Source: Brachybacterium muris (lineage in GTDB: Bacteria > Actinomycetota > Actinomycetes > Actinomycetales > Dermabacteraceae). From it: a DNA stretch of 64,000 nt. Under the pieces are notes generated by a model. That model made no database searches and was not told where the DNA came from. It was given only the letters and a program-made list of their open reading frames with translations. The translations under genes and the position numbers were made by a program. The stretch covers positions 3,472,001 through 3,536,000 of the forward strand of contig NZ_JAFBCB010000001.1 in the NCBI RefSeq assembly GCF_016907455.1, in the 5' to 3' direction. Within the stretch, counting starts at the first letter, position 1. Every line of letters starts with the position of its first letter. Below are positions 27,248-36,303 of this stretch, in pieces.

Positions 27248-28750
27248 GTGACCGATCCCTCTGCTCGCCCCGCAGGCCCTGACACGCCGGCGCATCCCGA
27301 CACGGCTGCGCGGCTGGAGATCGCGCGCACCCGCGCTGCGACCATGTTCCGGGCCCTGCCCGAGGAGATCCATGACCTGGGCCGCCGTTTCGAGGCCGCG
27401 GGCTTCGAGCTGGCCCTGGTGGGCGGGCCGGTGCGGGACGCGGTGCTGGGCCGCTCCAGCGCCGACCTGGACTTCACCACCTCCGCCCGACCGGACGACA
27501 CCGAGGCGATCCTTCGCACGTGGACCCGCGACGGCGCGATCTGGGACATGGGCCGGCAGTTCGGCACCCTGGGCGGGGTGCGAGACGGCGTGAAGGTGGA
27601 GATCACCACCTACCGCACGGAGACCTACGACCCCACCAGCCGCAAGCCCCAGGTGGCCTTCGGCGACACCCTGATCGGTGACCTCTCCCGCCGCGACTTC
27701 ACCGTCAACGCGATGGCCGTGCGGATCCCCTCGCTGGACCTGGTGGATCCCTTCGACGGTCTGGCCGACCTCGCCGCCGGTGTGCTGCGCACCCCCGTGG
27801 CTCCTGAGCAGTCCTTCGACGACGACCCCCTGCGGATGATGCGTGCGGTGCGCTTCGTCTCCCAGCTGGGCTTCGCCCTGCACCCGGCCACCGCCGCGGC
27901 CGTCGAGGCGCTCGCCGACCGCATCACCATCGTCTCCGCGGAGCGGGTGCGGGAGGAGCTGGTGCGCCTGATCTGCGGTCAGCACCCCCGGCGGGGCCTG
28001 GAGCTGATGGTGGACCTGGGACTGGCCGTCCACGTGCTGCCGGAGCTGCCGGCGATGCAGCTGGAGCTCGATGAGCACCACCGGCACAAGGACGTGTACC
28101 AGCACTCCCTCACCGTGCTGGACCAGGCCATCGACCTGGAGAGCGAGCCCGGCTCCGGTGGGCCCTGCGAGAGCCCTGACCTGGTGCTGCGCCTGGCCGC
28201 GCTGCTGCACGACATCGGCAAGCCCGCCACCCGCCGCTTCGAGGAGGGAGGCACCGTCACTTTCCGCTTCCACGAGACGGTGGGCGCGAAGATGGCCGCC
28301 AAGCGCCTGAAGGCGCTCACCTTCGACAAGGACACCACCAAGAAGGTGGCCCGCCTGGTGGAGCTGCACCTGCGGTTCCACGGCTACGCGGACGCCCCGT
28401 GGACCGACTCGGCGGTGCGGCGCTACGTCACCGACGCCGGTGACCTGCTGGAGCGCCTGCACCGCCTCACCCGGGCCGACGTCACCACCCGCAACCGTCG
28501 CAAGGCCCGCCATCTGGCCCGCGCCTACGACGAGCTCGAGCAGCGCATCGCCGACCTCGCCGAGCAGGAGGAGATCGGGAAGATCCGCCCGGACCTGGAC
28601 GGCAACCGGATCATGGAGCTGCTGGGCATCGGCCCGGGCCGGGAGGTGGGTGAGGCGTACAAGCACCTGCTGGAGCTGCGGATGGAGCACGGGCCGCTGG
28701 GGCCCGAGCGCGCTGAGCAGGAGTTGCGCGCCTGGTGGGAGGCCCGCTGA
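27248..28750 (+). CDS. cca: CCA tRNA nucleotidyltransferase
   Basis: Adds or repairs the 3' CCA of tRNAs. The 500 residues contain the class II nucleotidyltransferase motif LVGGPVRDAVLGRSSADLDFTT (about 57-78), the DxD-type metal site in that segment, RRDFTVNAMAV, the nucleotide-recognition motif EDDxxR-like FDDDPLRMMRAVRF, and a C-terminal HD domain with LLHDIGKPATR. The tRNA-Leu in this window does not encode its CCA, so this enzyme is needed. GTG start at 27248. Divergent from the DUF6049-murJ operon, as in other actinobacteria. Confidence 0.95.
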   Translation: MTDPSARPAGPDTPAHPDTAARLEIARTRAATMFRALPEEIHDLGRRFEAAGFELALVGGPVRDAVLGRSSADLDFTTSARPDDTEAILRTWTRDGAIWDMGRQFGTLGGVRDGVKVEITTYRTETYDPTSRKPQVAFGDTLIGDLSRRDFTVNAMAVRIPSLDLVDPFDGLADLAAGVLRTPVAPEQSFDDDPLRMMRAVRFVSQLGFALHPATAAAVEALADRITIVSAERVREELVRLICGQHPRRGLELMVDLGLAVHVLPELPAMQLELDEHHRHKDVYQHSLTVLDQAIDLESEPGSGGPCESPDLVLRLAALLHDIGKPATRRFEEGGTVTFRFHETVGAKMAAKRLKALTFDKDTTKKVARLVELHLRFHGYADAPWTDSAVRRYVTDAGDLLERLHRLTRADVTTRNRRKARHLARAYDELEQRIADLAEQEEIGKIRPDLDGNRIMELLGIGPGREVGEAYKHLLELRMEHGPLGPERAEQELRAWWEAR

Positions 28751-28938
28751 GTGCCCCCATGGTGCCCCGCGGGCCCCGCGATCCCGCTGTGACGGACGCC
28801 GCAGCAGACGTGCACACCGTGTGAGAGACGCCCCCGTGCCGTTCCGCCCGGGGCGCAGGGGTGTCCATACTGAGAGGTCGCGCACCCGGGTCCCCGGGAA
28901 GCGCGAGACCTGACCCTCAGATCGCCCCAGGAGCAGCA

Positions 28939-31764
28939 ATGAGCGAATCCCGACGCTCGTCCGGCGCCCGTCGTGCCGCAGGTGTGCGGCGCGCCTCCGG
29001 TTCCGGAAAGTCCGACGCGCGCGGCAAGCGGATCGCCGGCGGCAAGGACGCAGGCTCCCGTACGCCCTCTGCTGATCGCATCAAGGGCAGCAGCCGCACC
29101 CAGCGCAAGGGCTCCGCCGGCGCGGCAGCAGCCTCCACCGGTGCGGGGGCCGGGGCTGCAGCTGCCGGATCCACCGGTGGTGCTCGATCCTCTGCCGGCG
29201 CTCGGGCCACGGGCCGACGCGCAGCCGACCGGACCTCGGTGGCGGCGCGCCATGCAGCCCCCGGTGGTGCAGGTGCAGGTGCCGGGAAGGGCGGCGGGTC
29301 CGGTCGCGGTGGCAGTGGCTCCTCGGGACCCGGTCGCGCCGGAGGCTCCGGCAAGCCCGGCAAGGGCGGCGGTTCGAAGGGTGGCCGAGGCAGTCGCGGA
29401 GGCCGGGGCAAGAAGGTCGCCGCTACCAACGTCCTGAACTATCCCCGCGCCGGGGCGAAGAACCCCTGGCGCTGGCTGCCCTCGCTGCGCATGATCGTGG
29501 GCGCGATGGCACTGTTCGTGATCGCCGGACTGGGCTTCGCGGTGTGGCTGTACAACGACACCGAGGTGCCCGAGGTGGACGACATCGCCCTGGCGCAGAC
29601 CTCCCGGGTCTACTTCGCCGACGGCGAGACCGAGATGGGCCGCTTCAGCGAGATCAACCGCACCATCATCCCCAACGACGAGATCCCCGAGAACGTCAAG
29701 GACGCGGTGGTGGCCAGCGAGGACTCCAGCTTCTACGAGAACCGCGGGGTGTCCCCCCGCGGGATCGTGCGCGCCCTGATCAACAACCTCAGGGGCGGCG
29801 CCCAGCAGGGCGGTTCCACCATCACCCAGCAGTACGTGGAGCGGTACCACACCGGCACCACCACCTCCTACGTCGGCAAGGCGAAGGAAGCGGTGATGGC
29901 GCTGAAGATCGACCAGGAGCTCAGCAAGGACGAGATCCTCTCGCGGTACCTCAACACCATCTACTTCGGCCGCGGCGCCTACGGCGTCCAGGAGGCCGCC
30001 CAGGCGTACTTCGGCAAGGACGCGAAGGACCTCACGGACGAGGAGGCCGCGGTGCTGGTCGCCGTGATCCCCGCCCCATCGGCCTACGACCCCGCGGAGA
30101 ACCCGGAGAAGGCCGAGCAGCTGTGGACCCGCGTGATCGAGCGACGGGTCAACGCCACCGGCGGGCTCACGGCCGCCGAGGCCGACGCCATGCAGTTCCC
30201 CGAGACCATCCCCCCGGGCCGCACCAATGTCCTGGGCGGCACCAACGGGTACCTGCTGGACACGGTGCGCAGCGAGCTGATCGCCCAGGGGATGACCGCG
30301 GACCAGCTGAACACCGGCGGCTACCGGATCATCTCCACGATCGACCCGCGGATGCAGGAGATCGCGGTGACAGCGATCGCCGAGCTGCCCGAGGACAGGC
30401 CCGAGCGCAACCGCGTGGGCACCCTGACGATCGACCCCTCCTCCGGGGCGATCCGCTCGATGTACGGCGGGCCCGACTTCGTGAAGCAGGCGCAGAACGA
30501 TGCCACCCAGTCGCGCATGCAGGCCGGCTCGATCTTCAAGACCTTCACCCTGATCGCGGCCCTGGAGGACGGCTACCCGCTGAAATCCCGTTGGGACGGC
30601 AACTCCCCGAAGGAGTTCCCGGAGCAGGGGTGGACCGTCAAGAACTTCAACGACACCTCCTACGGGCGGGTGACCCTCGAGAAGGCCACCACCAGCTCGA
30701 TCAACACCGCCTACGGCGAGCTGAACATCGAGATCGGTCCGGAGCGCACTCAGGAGACGGCCATCAAGCTGGGCTTGCCGGAGGACACCCCGGGCCTGGG
30801 TGCGGAGCCCTCCAACGTGCTGGGTTCGGCCTCGCCGACGGTGCGTGAGATGGCCGAGGTGTACGCGACGGTGGCCGCCGGCGGCATGTACCGGCCCTCC
30901 TACATCGTGCAGACGGTGCACACGCCGGACGGCGCCGTGGAGTACGAGCACCAGGACAACGAGCAGCGGGCGCTGGACGAGCGGGTCGCGATCAACGCGA
31001 CCGTTGCCCTGCAGGGCCCGCCCACGGAGGGGTCCGCCCGCTCGCTGCGGGATGTGATGGACGGACGCCCCGTGGCCGGCAAGACCGGCACCTCGGAGTC
31101 CTTCCGCTCGGCCTGGTTCGTGGGCTTCACCCCGCAGCTGGTGACCGCGGTGGGCATGTTCCAGCCCACTGAGGACGGCACCGGTGAGGAGCCGCTGACC
31201 CGCTTCGGCGGGGTCGACAACATCACCGGCGGCAGCTTCCCCACACAGATCTGGGGGTCCATCATGTCCCGCTCGCTGGAGGGTCAGGAGTTCATCGACT
31301 TCCCGGAGGAGGTGCGCCTGGAGAACCAGAAGCGGACCCAGCGCACGCAGGCACCGCGACCGCGCACCACCCGGGCCCCGGCACCGGAGCCGACCACGGA
31401 GGAGCCCTCGGAGGAGCCTTCGGAGGAGCCCACCACGGAAGAGCCGTCGGAGGAGCCGTCGGAGGAGCCGTCGGAGGAGCCGACCACCGAGGAGCCGTCG
31501 GAGGAGCCGACGACCGAGGAGGAGCCCACCGAGGAGCCCGAACCCGAGCCCACCACCACACAGCCGGGCGGCGGCCGAGGCAACGGCGGTGGCAACGAGA
31601 GGCCCACCGAGGAGCCCACCACCGACACCCAGGGCGGCGAGAGGGCCCCGAACCGCGGCGGGTCAGGAACCGGCTCCGGAGGTTCCGGGGCGGGAGGCGG
31701 CACCGGTGGACGTGACGACGCCGGCCCGCCCGCCGGTGGCGGACGGGACGACGGCACCGCCTGA
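28939..31764 (+). CDS. Class A penicillin-binding protein (transglycosylase-transpeptidase)
   Basis: Polymerises and cross-links peptidoglycan. The 941 residues comprise a basic, Gly/Ser/Lys-rich cytoplasmic head (1-180), one TM (about 185-205), a GT51 domain with catalytic E261 in EDSSFYEN and the QGGSTITQQ motif, and a transpeptidase domain with S531-I-F-K534, S587-I-N589 and K715-T-G717. The last ~130 residues are repetitive EEPSEEPTT units then Gly-rich sequence. ATG 28939 is chosen for its AGGAG(C) site; the frame continues upstream without a better start. A small GC-rich hairpin precedes it. Close to the MurJ locus, consistent with wall synthesis. Confidence 0.94.
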   Translation: MSESRRSSGARRAAGVRRASGSGKSDARGKRIAGGKDAGSRTPSADRIKGSSRTQRKGSAGAAAASTGAGAGAAAAGSTGGARSSAGARATGRRAADRTSVAARHAAPGGAGAGAGKGGGSGRGGSGSSGPGRAGGSGKPGKGGGSKGGRGSRGGRGKKVAATNVLNYPRAGAKNPWRWLPSLRMIVGAMALFVIAGLGFAVWLYNDTEVPEVDDIALAQTSRVYFADGETEMGRFSEINRTIIPNDEIPENVKDAVVASEDSSFYENRGVSPRGIVRALINNLRGGAQQGGSTITQQYVERYHTGTTTSYVGKAKEAVMALKIDQELSKDEILSRYLNTIYFGRGAYGVQEAAQAYFGKDAKDLTDEEAAVLVAVIPAPSAYDPAENPEKAEQLWTRVIERRVNATGGLTAAEADAMQFPETIPPGRTNVLGGTNGYLLDTVRSELIAQGMTADQLNTGGYRIISTIDPRMQEIAVTAIAELPEDRPERNRVGTLTIDPSSGAIRSMYGGPDFVKQAQNDATQSRMQAGSIFKTFTLIAALEDGYPLKSRWDGNSPKEFPEQGWTVKNFNDTSYGRVTLEKATTSSINTAYGELNIEIGPERTQETAIKLGLPEDTPGLGAEPSNVLGSASPTVREMAEVYATVAAGGMYRPSYIVQTVHTPDGAVEYEHQDNEQRALDERVAINATVALQGPPTEGSARSLRDVMDGRPVAGKTGTSESFRSAWFVGFTPQLVTAVGMFQPTEDGTGEEPLTRFGGVDNITGGSFPTQIWGSIMSRSLEGQEFIDFPEEVRLENQKRTQRTQAPRPRTTRAPAPEPTTEEPSEEPSEEPTTEEPSEEPSEEPSEEPTTEEPSEEPTTEEEPTEEPEPEPTTTQPGGGRGNGGGNERPTEEPTTDTQGGERAPNRGGSGTGSGGSGAGGGTGGRDDAGPPAGGGRDDGTA
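31399..31535 (+). repeat. Tandem repeat encoding EEPSEEPTT in the PBP tail
   Basis: Degenerate tandem copies of a GAGGAGCC(G/C)TCG-type unit encode the acidic Pro/Ser/Thr-rich tail of the penicillin-binding protein. The near-identical units could vary in number by slippage. Confidence 0.75.
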
Positions 31765-31776
31765 GACACCCCGGAC

Positions 31777-31810
31777 ACGGGGCCCCGCGCTGTCTCAGCA
31801 CGGGGCCCGT
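31777..31810. terminator. Bidirectional hairpin terminator between convergent genes
   Basis: ACGGGGCCCCGCGCTG pairs with CAGCACGGGGCCCGT around a TCTC loop, a stem of about 14 bp with one bulge and one mismatch. It sits 13 bp after the PBP stop and before the stop of the convergent membrane-protein gene. Confidence 0.75.
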
Positions 31811-31837
31811 TCCTCGTTCCTGAGGCCGACCGCTTCG

Positions 31838-32866
31838 TCAGTCGCGCAGCTCCTCCGGCCGGCGCTGGTTCTCCCGCCGGCCATGAGTGAGGGAGCGCAG
31901 GTCGGTCTCGTCGTCGAAACTGGCGCCCAGGCCACCGGCCACCACACCGAGCGCCGCGCTCATCCACGCGATGTCCAGGTAGCGATCCAGGCTCGCGGGC
32001 CGCTTGATCACCGACTCCAGGTAGTCGGGGTCGATCACCACCAGGCCCGCCAGGAAGATCAGCAGCACCATCGCCAGGTACAGGCCCAGCACACTCAGGT
32101 ACAGCGTGAGCACCGTGGAGAGGTTGTAGTACAGGTGCACGGTGGCGGGGTCCTCCCGCTTGGGCCGCTCCCAGAGGTTGCCGCTGATGATCAGCCACCC
32201 CACCATCAGCGTCATCGCCAGCAGGCCGATCGTCAGCAGCCGTGGCGTGGACAGCGCAGCTGACATCTCCCAGATGTTGCTGTAGAAGATGCCGAAGGCG
32301 CCGGTGGCGCAGGCCGCGGCCACGGCGCTGGACAGCTTCGGTGCGGTACGCCAGGGGGCGTTGGTGGCCACCATCCCGATGATGGTGCGCGGCACCCCGG
32401 TCACGGTGTTCGCCGTCAGCATCGCGCCGGCCTCGCCGGTGGCCTCGGTCCACGCGTTCCCGTGAAGCGAGTACCGCTCATGGTCCTCCTCGGTGCCTAC
32501 ACCGGTGATGCGCAGCACGCAGGCCATGAACACCGAGGTCAGCCGCTTCTTGCTGGACAGCACCCCGACCACCGGGTACGCGATCGCGGCGGAGCACTGC
32601 TCGGGGAACACCTCGGCGATCAGGGGCACCCCGCCATGCCGGCGCGGTATCTCGGTGAGCATCAGCACCGCGTCCACGTCCTCGTCACCGGCCATCAGCG
32701 CACCGGGCGTGGACATCTCCAGGGTGTTGGCCTCGCTGATGCCCAGCAGCTGGGACCGCACCCGCACCTCGGCACTGCCGAACACGCGTGTCAGCTCCTG
32801 CTGCAGGGATTCCTGGGCGCCCTCGGCTCCCAGGGTGCAGCGACCCGGGTCGGCCAGGACCACCAC
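31838..32866 (-). CDS. Multi-pass membrane protein, unknown function, possibly 5'-truncated
   Basis: 342 residues from GTG 32866. The first ~190 residues look soluble and alpha/beta-like (VVLADPGRC..., DEDVDAVLMLTEIPRRHGG). The C-terminal part has about four membrane segments (LLTIGLLAMTLMVGWLIIS, LTLYLSVLGLYLAMVLLIFLAGLVV, IAWMSAALGVVAGGLGA and one near 195-215). I do not recognise the family. The frame upstream reads PARDPSRPGIN in continuity with VVVLADPG, but is interrupted by a TAG 25 codons after a possible ATG at 32977. Either the gene lost its N-terminus to a nonsense mutation or GTG 32866 is the true start. Confidence 0.7.
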   Translation of the reverse strand: MVVLADPGRCTLGAEGAQESLQQELTRVFGSAEVRVRSQLLGISEANTLEMSTPGALMAGDEDVDAVLMLTEIPRRHGGVPLIAEVFPEQCSAAIAYPVVGVLSSKKRLTSVFMACVLRITGVGTEEDHERYSLHGNAWTEATGEAGAMLTANTVTGVPRTIIGMVATNAPWRTAPKLSSAVAAACATGAFGIFYSNIWEMSAALSTPRLLTIGLLAMTLMVGWLIISGNLWERPKREDPATVHLYYNLSTVLTLYLSVLGLYLAMVLLIFLAGLVVIDPDYLESVIKRPASLDRYLDIAWMSAALGVVAGGLGASFDDETDLRSLTHGRRENQRRPEELRD

Positions 32867-33173
32867 GTTGATGCCGGGCCGGGAGGGATCGCGCGCGGGC
32901 TAGACGGTGGCCCGGGGTGCTCGGGAGGAACCGTGGAGGTCGGGGGGCCGTCGGCGGGGAGTCTGTGAAGTGCTCATCAGCGCTGACCCTACTCCCGGCA
33001 GCGAGTGGTGCACCCTATTGACCTGGGATTCTACCGTCCGTTACCGCGGGGAGGGGATGCGCTGAGCAGGAGTTGGCCCTGCTGTGGCCATGCCATCACA
33101 CGCGCGTTCCCTGTCGGGGCACCGTGCCGGGGCATCGTGTCGGCGTCGGGGTTTCCGCGTCGGGCCGCCTCGG
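32867..33173. other. Gap between the membrane protein and the DUF4304-like remnant
   Basis: About 307 bp. Bases 32867-32977 hold the amber-interrupted upstream frame described for the membrane protein gene. The rest shows no gene or structured element that I can support; the promoter for the minus-strand gene probably lies just beyond 32980. Confidence 0.4.
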
Positions 33174-33705
33174 TCACCGAGCGAGCCCACGGACATGGTC
33201 TCCCAGCACGTCACCGCGCCAGCGCGTCGACTCCGGGACCTCGTCCCAGGCCTTGGCCAGCAGGTCCACCACCTCGGCCGAAAGGCCCTGCTGATGGGCC
33301 CGAGCCATCGCCCGTGCGTACAGCCGGGTGGAGCGGTGCGACGGACCATCCGTCCGGCCCGCCCCGCTCATCCCACGTCTCCAGCTGTTCGATCAGCCCC
33401 TCGAGATCCAGCAGCCGCTCCAGCCGGGGCAGTCCGTACTCGCGCAGTGTCGCCAGGACGTGCTGCGCGACGGCCGCGGCCGACGACCCGTCCGACACCT
33501 CCCACCAGGAATCCGTTGGTGCCGGAGACTGGCTGTGCAGGGAGCCGCGGATCAGGCCCAGTGGCTCGGTGACCGTTCGTGGCATCCCCTCGCCCAGCTC
33601 GACGCGCCGCCAGGTGGGTGCGGTGCCCTTGTACCCCCGGTCCCGGAGGGCGGGGACGATGATCTGCTTGCATGCGTCGCGCCACAGCGCTGCGGTGCCT
33701 GCCAT
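33174..33705 (-). pseudogene. DUF4304-like gene broken by frameshift and probable deletion
   Basis: The reading from ATG 33705 begins MAGTAALWRDACKQIIVPALRDRGYKGTAPTWRR, resembling the start of DUF4304 proteins. It continues to LIEQLETWDERGGPDG, after which sensible sequence moves to another frame (SHRSTRLYARAMARAHQQGLSAEVVDLLAKAWDEVPE), ending at 33174. The frame change lies around 33360. The middle is also short: a likely beta-strand region after WRRVELG appears lost. It is therefore a decayed gene or a sequencing frameshift. Family assignment rests on the N-terminal pattern only. Confidence 0.6.
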
Positions 33706-33894
33706 GGCTCCGGATCCTAGAGGGAGCTGTGATCCCTGGCCCACGTCGGCCCCTGCCCTGGCCGGGACCCCGGGGGCCGGGTAGGCTGGGCCGGTCCGTC
33801 ACCCGTGCCACCCGGTGCGATCAGCGGATGGCATGAACCCTCCTGCCACGGAGATACCGTGGCCGCGAAGACCACAGGAGGTGGGTACCAGAAC

Positions 33895-34227
33895 ATGCGC
33901 ACTTACGAAATGGTCGTGATCCTCGACCCGTCCGTCGATGAGCGGACCGTGAGCGGAACCTTCGAGAAGCTCGTCCAGGTCGTCCCTGCTGAGGGCGGCA
34001 CCGTCGACAACGTCGACGTGTGGGGCAAGCGGAAGTTCGCCTACGAGATCGACAAGAAGTCCGAGGGCATCTACATCGTCCTCACCTTCACCGCCAAGCC
34101 CGAGACCGCCCAGGAGCTGGATCGTCAGCTGGGCCTGAACGAGTCCGTGCTGCGCACCAAGCTGATGCGCGTCGACGAGACCAAGCCCGCCGTTGCGGCC
34201 GAGCCCGCTGCCGACGAGTCCAACTGA
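33895..34227 (+). CDS. rpsF: 30S ribosomal protein S6
   Basis: A 110-residue protein beginning [16 protein letters not shown], the S6 signature, with [20 protein letters not shown] in the middle and an acidic Ala/Glu-rich tail. S6 binds 16S rRNA together with S18, encoded two genes downstream. ATG 33895 is the family start; the AGGAGG site lies ~13 bases upstream, a longer spacing than usual. First gene of rpsF-ssb-rpsR-rplI. Confidence 0.97.
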   Translation: MRTYEMVVILDPSVDERTVSGTFEKLVQVVPAEGGTVDNVDVWGKRKFAYEIDKKSEGIYIVLTFTAKPETAQELDRQLGLNESVLRTKLMRVDETKPAVAAEPAADESN

Positions 34228-34267
34228 GTCTTATCCCCCCACCCGTCCCGGAAGCACAGGAGCATCC

Positions 34268-34828
34268 ATGGCGAATGACACCGTCATCACGGTGATCGGC
34301 AACCTCACCGCCGACCCCGAGCTGCGTTTCACGCAGTCCGGCATCGCGGTGGCGTCGTTCACCGTCGCGTCCACCCCCCGCACCTTCGATCGCCAGGCGA
34401 ACGAATGGAAGGACGGGGAGGCGCTGTTCCTGCGCTGCTCGATCTGGCGCGACGCCGCGGAGAACGTGGCCGAGTCGCTGGAGAAGGGCACCCGCGTGAT
34501 CGTGCAGGGTCGCCTCAAGCAGCGCTCCTACACCGACCGCGAGGGCAACAACCGCACCAGCATCGAGCTGGACGTCGAGGAGATCGGCCCGTCCCTGAAG
34601 TACGCCACCGCGAAGCCCACCAAGGTGCAGCGCGGCGGCGGGGGCGGCTTCTCCGGCGGCGGCCAGCGCGGCGGCGCCCCCCAGGGCGGCGGCTACGGCG
34701 GCGGCAACGGTGGCAACCAGGGCGGCGGTGGCTACGGCAACGCCCCCCAGGGTGGCAACCAGTCCGGCGACTCCGACCCCTGGGCCGGTGGCGGCAACCA
34801 GGGCGGGTACGACGATCCCCCCTTCTGA
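34268..34828 (+). CDS. ssb: Single-stranded DNA-binding protein
   Basis: 186 residues: an OB fold (about 1-115, [25 protein letters not shown]...), a Gly/Gln-rich disordered linker ([14 protein letters not shown]...) and the conserved acidic tip GGYDDPPF, which recruits replication and repair proteins. It coats ssDNA during replication. The ATG at 34268 fits the family N-terminus. It sits between rpsF and rpsR, the common bacterial arrangement, and is presumably co-transcribed with them. Confidence 0.97.
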   Translation: MANDTVITVIGNLTADPELRFTQSGIAVASFTVASTPRTFDRQANEWKDGEALFLRCSIWRDAAENVAESLEKGTRVIVQGRLKQRSYTDREGNNRTSIELDVEEIGPSLKYATAKPTKVQRGGGGGFSGGGQRGGAPQGGGYGGGNGGNQGGGGYGNAPQGGNQSGDSDPWAGGGNQGGYDDPPF

Positions 34829-34936
34829 TCACCCGGCCCGGCCCCACTGATGTGAGGCAGCGGCCCTGATCACACCCCCTTATCCATTCCATCCCGGGTG
34901 CATGCCCGGGCTCCCTTAGGAAGAAGGAGCACCACG

Positions 34937-35173
34937 ATGGCCAAGCCTGTTCTTCGCAAGCCGAAGAAGAAGCAGAACCCGCTGAAGGCCGCGGGTCTCG
35001 AGACCGTTGATTACAAGGACGCAGGTCTGCTGCGCAAGTTCATCTCCGACCGTGGAAAGATCCGCGCTCGCCGCGTCACCGGTGTGACCGTGCAGGAGCA
35101 GCGCAAGATCGCCAAGGCCGTGAAGAACGCCCGCGAGATCGCCCTGCTGCCGTACTCGACCTCCGGTCGCTGA
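34937..35173 (+). CDS. rpsR: 30S ribosomal protein S18
   Basis: 78 residues, [20 protein letters not shown], with the S18 core [49 protein letters not shown]. Lacks N-terminal CXXC-type cysteines, i.e. a zinc-independent (C-) form. AGAAGGAG precedes the ATG. 108 bp separate it from ssb. Confidence 0.96.
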   Translation: MAKPVLRKPKKKQNPLKAAGLETVDYKDAGLLRKFISDRGKIRARRVTGVTVQEQRKIAKAVKNAREIALLPYSTSGR

Positions 35174-35190
35174 GCGAGGAAGGGAACACC

Positions 35191-35658
35191 ATGACCACCA
35201 AGCTCATCCTCACCAACGAGGTCACCGGCCTCGGTACCGCCGGTGACGTCGTCGAGGTCAAGGACGGCTACGCCCGCAACTACCTGGTCCCCCGCGGCCT
35301 CGCCACGGCATGGACCAAGGGTGGCCAGCGCCAGCTGGACCAGATCCGTGCCGCTCGCGGCAAGCGTTCCATCGAGAGCGTGGAGGAGGCCCAGTCGCTG
35401 AAGGCCACCCTGGAGGCCAAGCCGATCGTCGTCGCCGAGCGCGCCGGCGTCAACGGCCGTCTCTTCGGTGCCGTCACCTCCAAGGAGGTGGCCGAGGCAG
35501 TGAAGGCCACCTTCGACAAGGACATCGACCGCCGCGCCGTCGAGTTCGCCACCGCGATCAAGTCGCTGGGCGAGCACAAGGCGACCGTGCGCCTGCACGA
35601 GGACATCTTCGCGAACCTCGTGGTCCAGGTCGTGGCCGCCAAGGGCGCCAAGGCCTGA
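35191..35658 (+). CDS. rplI: 50S ribosomal protein L9
   Basis: 155 residues, starting MTTKLILTNEVTGLGTAGDVVEVKDGYARNYLVPRGLA, the L9 N-domain signature, with the long connecting helix and a C-terminal rRNA-binding domain (EFATAIKSLGEHKATVRLHEDI). L9 spans the large subunit surface and helps maintain reading frame. Last gene of the rpsF operon, followed by a strong inverted repeat. Confidence 0.97.
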   Translation: MTTKLILTNEVTGLGTAGDVVEVKDGYARNYLVPRGLATAWTKGGQRQLDQIRAARGKRSIESVEEAQSLKATLEAKPIVVAERAGVNGRLFGAVTSKEVAEAVKATFDKDIDRRAVEFATAIKSLGEHKATVRLHEDIFANLVVQVVAAKGAKA

Positions 35659-35697
35659 GTCGTACCGCGCGGCGGGTGACAGCCCACCCCCCCGCAC

Positions 35698-35758
35698 ATC
35701 GAGTGCGACGTTGTGAACAGTTCGGCACCGCTGAACTGTTCACAACGTCGCACTCGAT
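35698..35758. repeat. 26-bp perfect inverted repeat after rplI (terminator or mobile palindrome)
   Basis: Two perfectly complementary 26-nt arms (35698-35723 and 35733-35758) flank a 9-nt loop. The arms begin ATCGAGTGCGACGTTGTG and are far less GC-rich than the surroundings. There is no long T-run, only CTGTTTATC after the second arm. It could terminate the rpsF-ssb-rpsR-rplI transcript, but its length and perfection exceed ordinary terminators. Confidence 0.8.
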
Positions 35759-35888
35759 CTGTTTATCGGGCGGGGTGAGATGCTCCCGGACTGAAACCGA
35801 CCATCGGTCCGGCACACCCCGGCACACACTCGACCATCGGTCCCCCCGGCGGGTACCTGCGTCGGCGGCGTGGCGCAGGCATCCTGGG

Positions 35889-35894
35889 TAGCGT
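35889..35894 (+). promoter_or_regulatory. -10 element for the L7/L12-like gene (leaderless)
   Basis: TAGCGT fits TANNNT and ends seven bases before the ATG at 35902, the spacing expected if transcription begins at the start codon. No ribosome-binding site is visible, which supports a leaderless mRNA. Confidence 0.5.
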
Positions 35895-35901
35895 TGCCGC
35901 C

Positions 35902-36183
35902 ATGTTCGGGAACAAGCAGAAGCAAGAGCAGATCGATCGACTGGTGCGGAAGAACCGTGAGCTGGGAGCCCTGGTGGTGCAACTCGCTGAGCGAGCCGGC
36001 GTGACCGGTGCGGAGCTGGACCGGCTGCGAGCGGACACCGAGCCCGGCCTCACCACCCAGGTGCAGCAGGTGGTCGCCGGGGGCAAGTTGATCGAGGCCA
36101 TCAAGGAGTACCGCGTCGCCACGGGAGCAGGCCTCAAGGAGGCCAAGGACGCCGTGGAGGAGTACGCGCGTCGCATGCAGTGA
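35902..36183 (+). CDS. Small protein with ribosomal L7/L12 C-domain-like fold
   Basis: 93 residues, MFGNKQKQEQIDRLVRKNREL. The N-terminal half is a coiled-coil-like helix (KQEQIDRLVRKNRELGALVVQLAERA). The C-terminal GGKLIEAIKEYRVATGAGLKEAKDAVEEY closely follows the factor-binding helix pair of L7/L12 (KIxVIKxVRxxTGLGLKEAKxLV). It lacks the L7/L12 dimerisation domain, so it is not the stalk protein itself. Similar stand-alone proteins occur in other bacteria; function unknown. Apparently leaderless and monocistronic. Confidence 0.8.
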   Translation: MFGNKQKQEQIDRLVRKNRELGALVVQLAERAGVTGAELDRLRADTEPGLTTQVQQVVAGGKLIEAIKEYRVATGAGLKEAKDAVEEYARRMQ

Positions 36184-36303
36184 ACCGGCGTGGCATGCCG
36201 GGCAACTGACGCTGCACGGCGCGCACGGAGCTGGCGCGACGGCTGATCCGTCACATCGGGCCGTCCAGGCACCCTGGCGGGGTCCGGATGAGCGCCACGC
36301 TCG

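Noticed and set aside
28860..28938. GC-rich hairpin before the penicillin-binding protein as a riboswitch
   Set aside because: A short GGTC/GACC plus CCGGG stem is visible, but no known riboswitch core can be recognised; a simple leader hairpin is the most that can be said.
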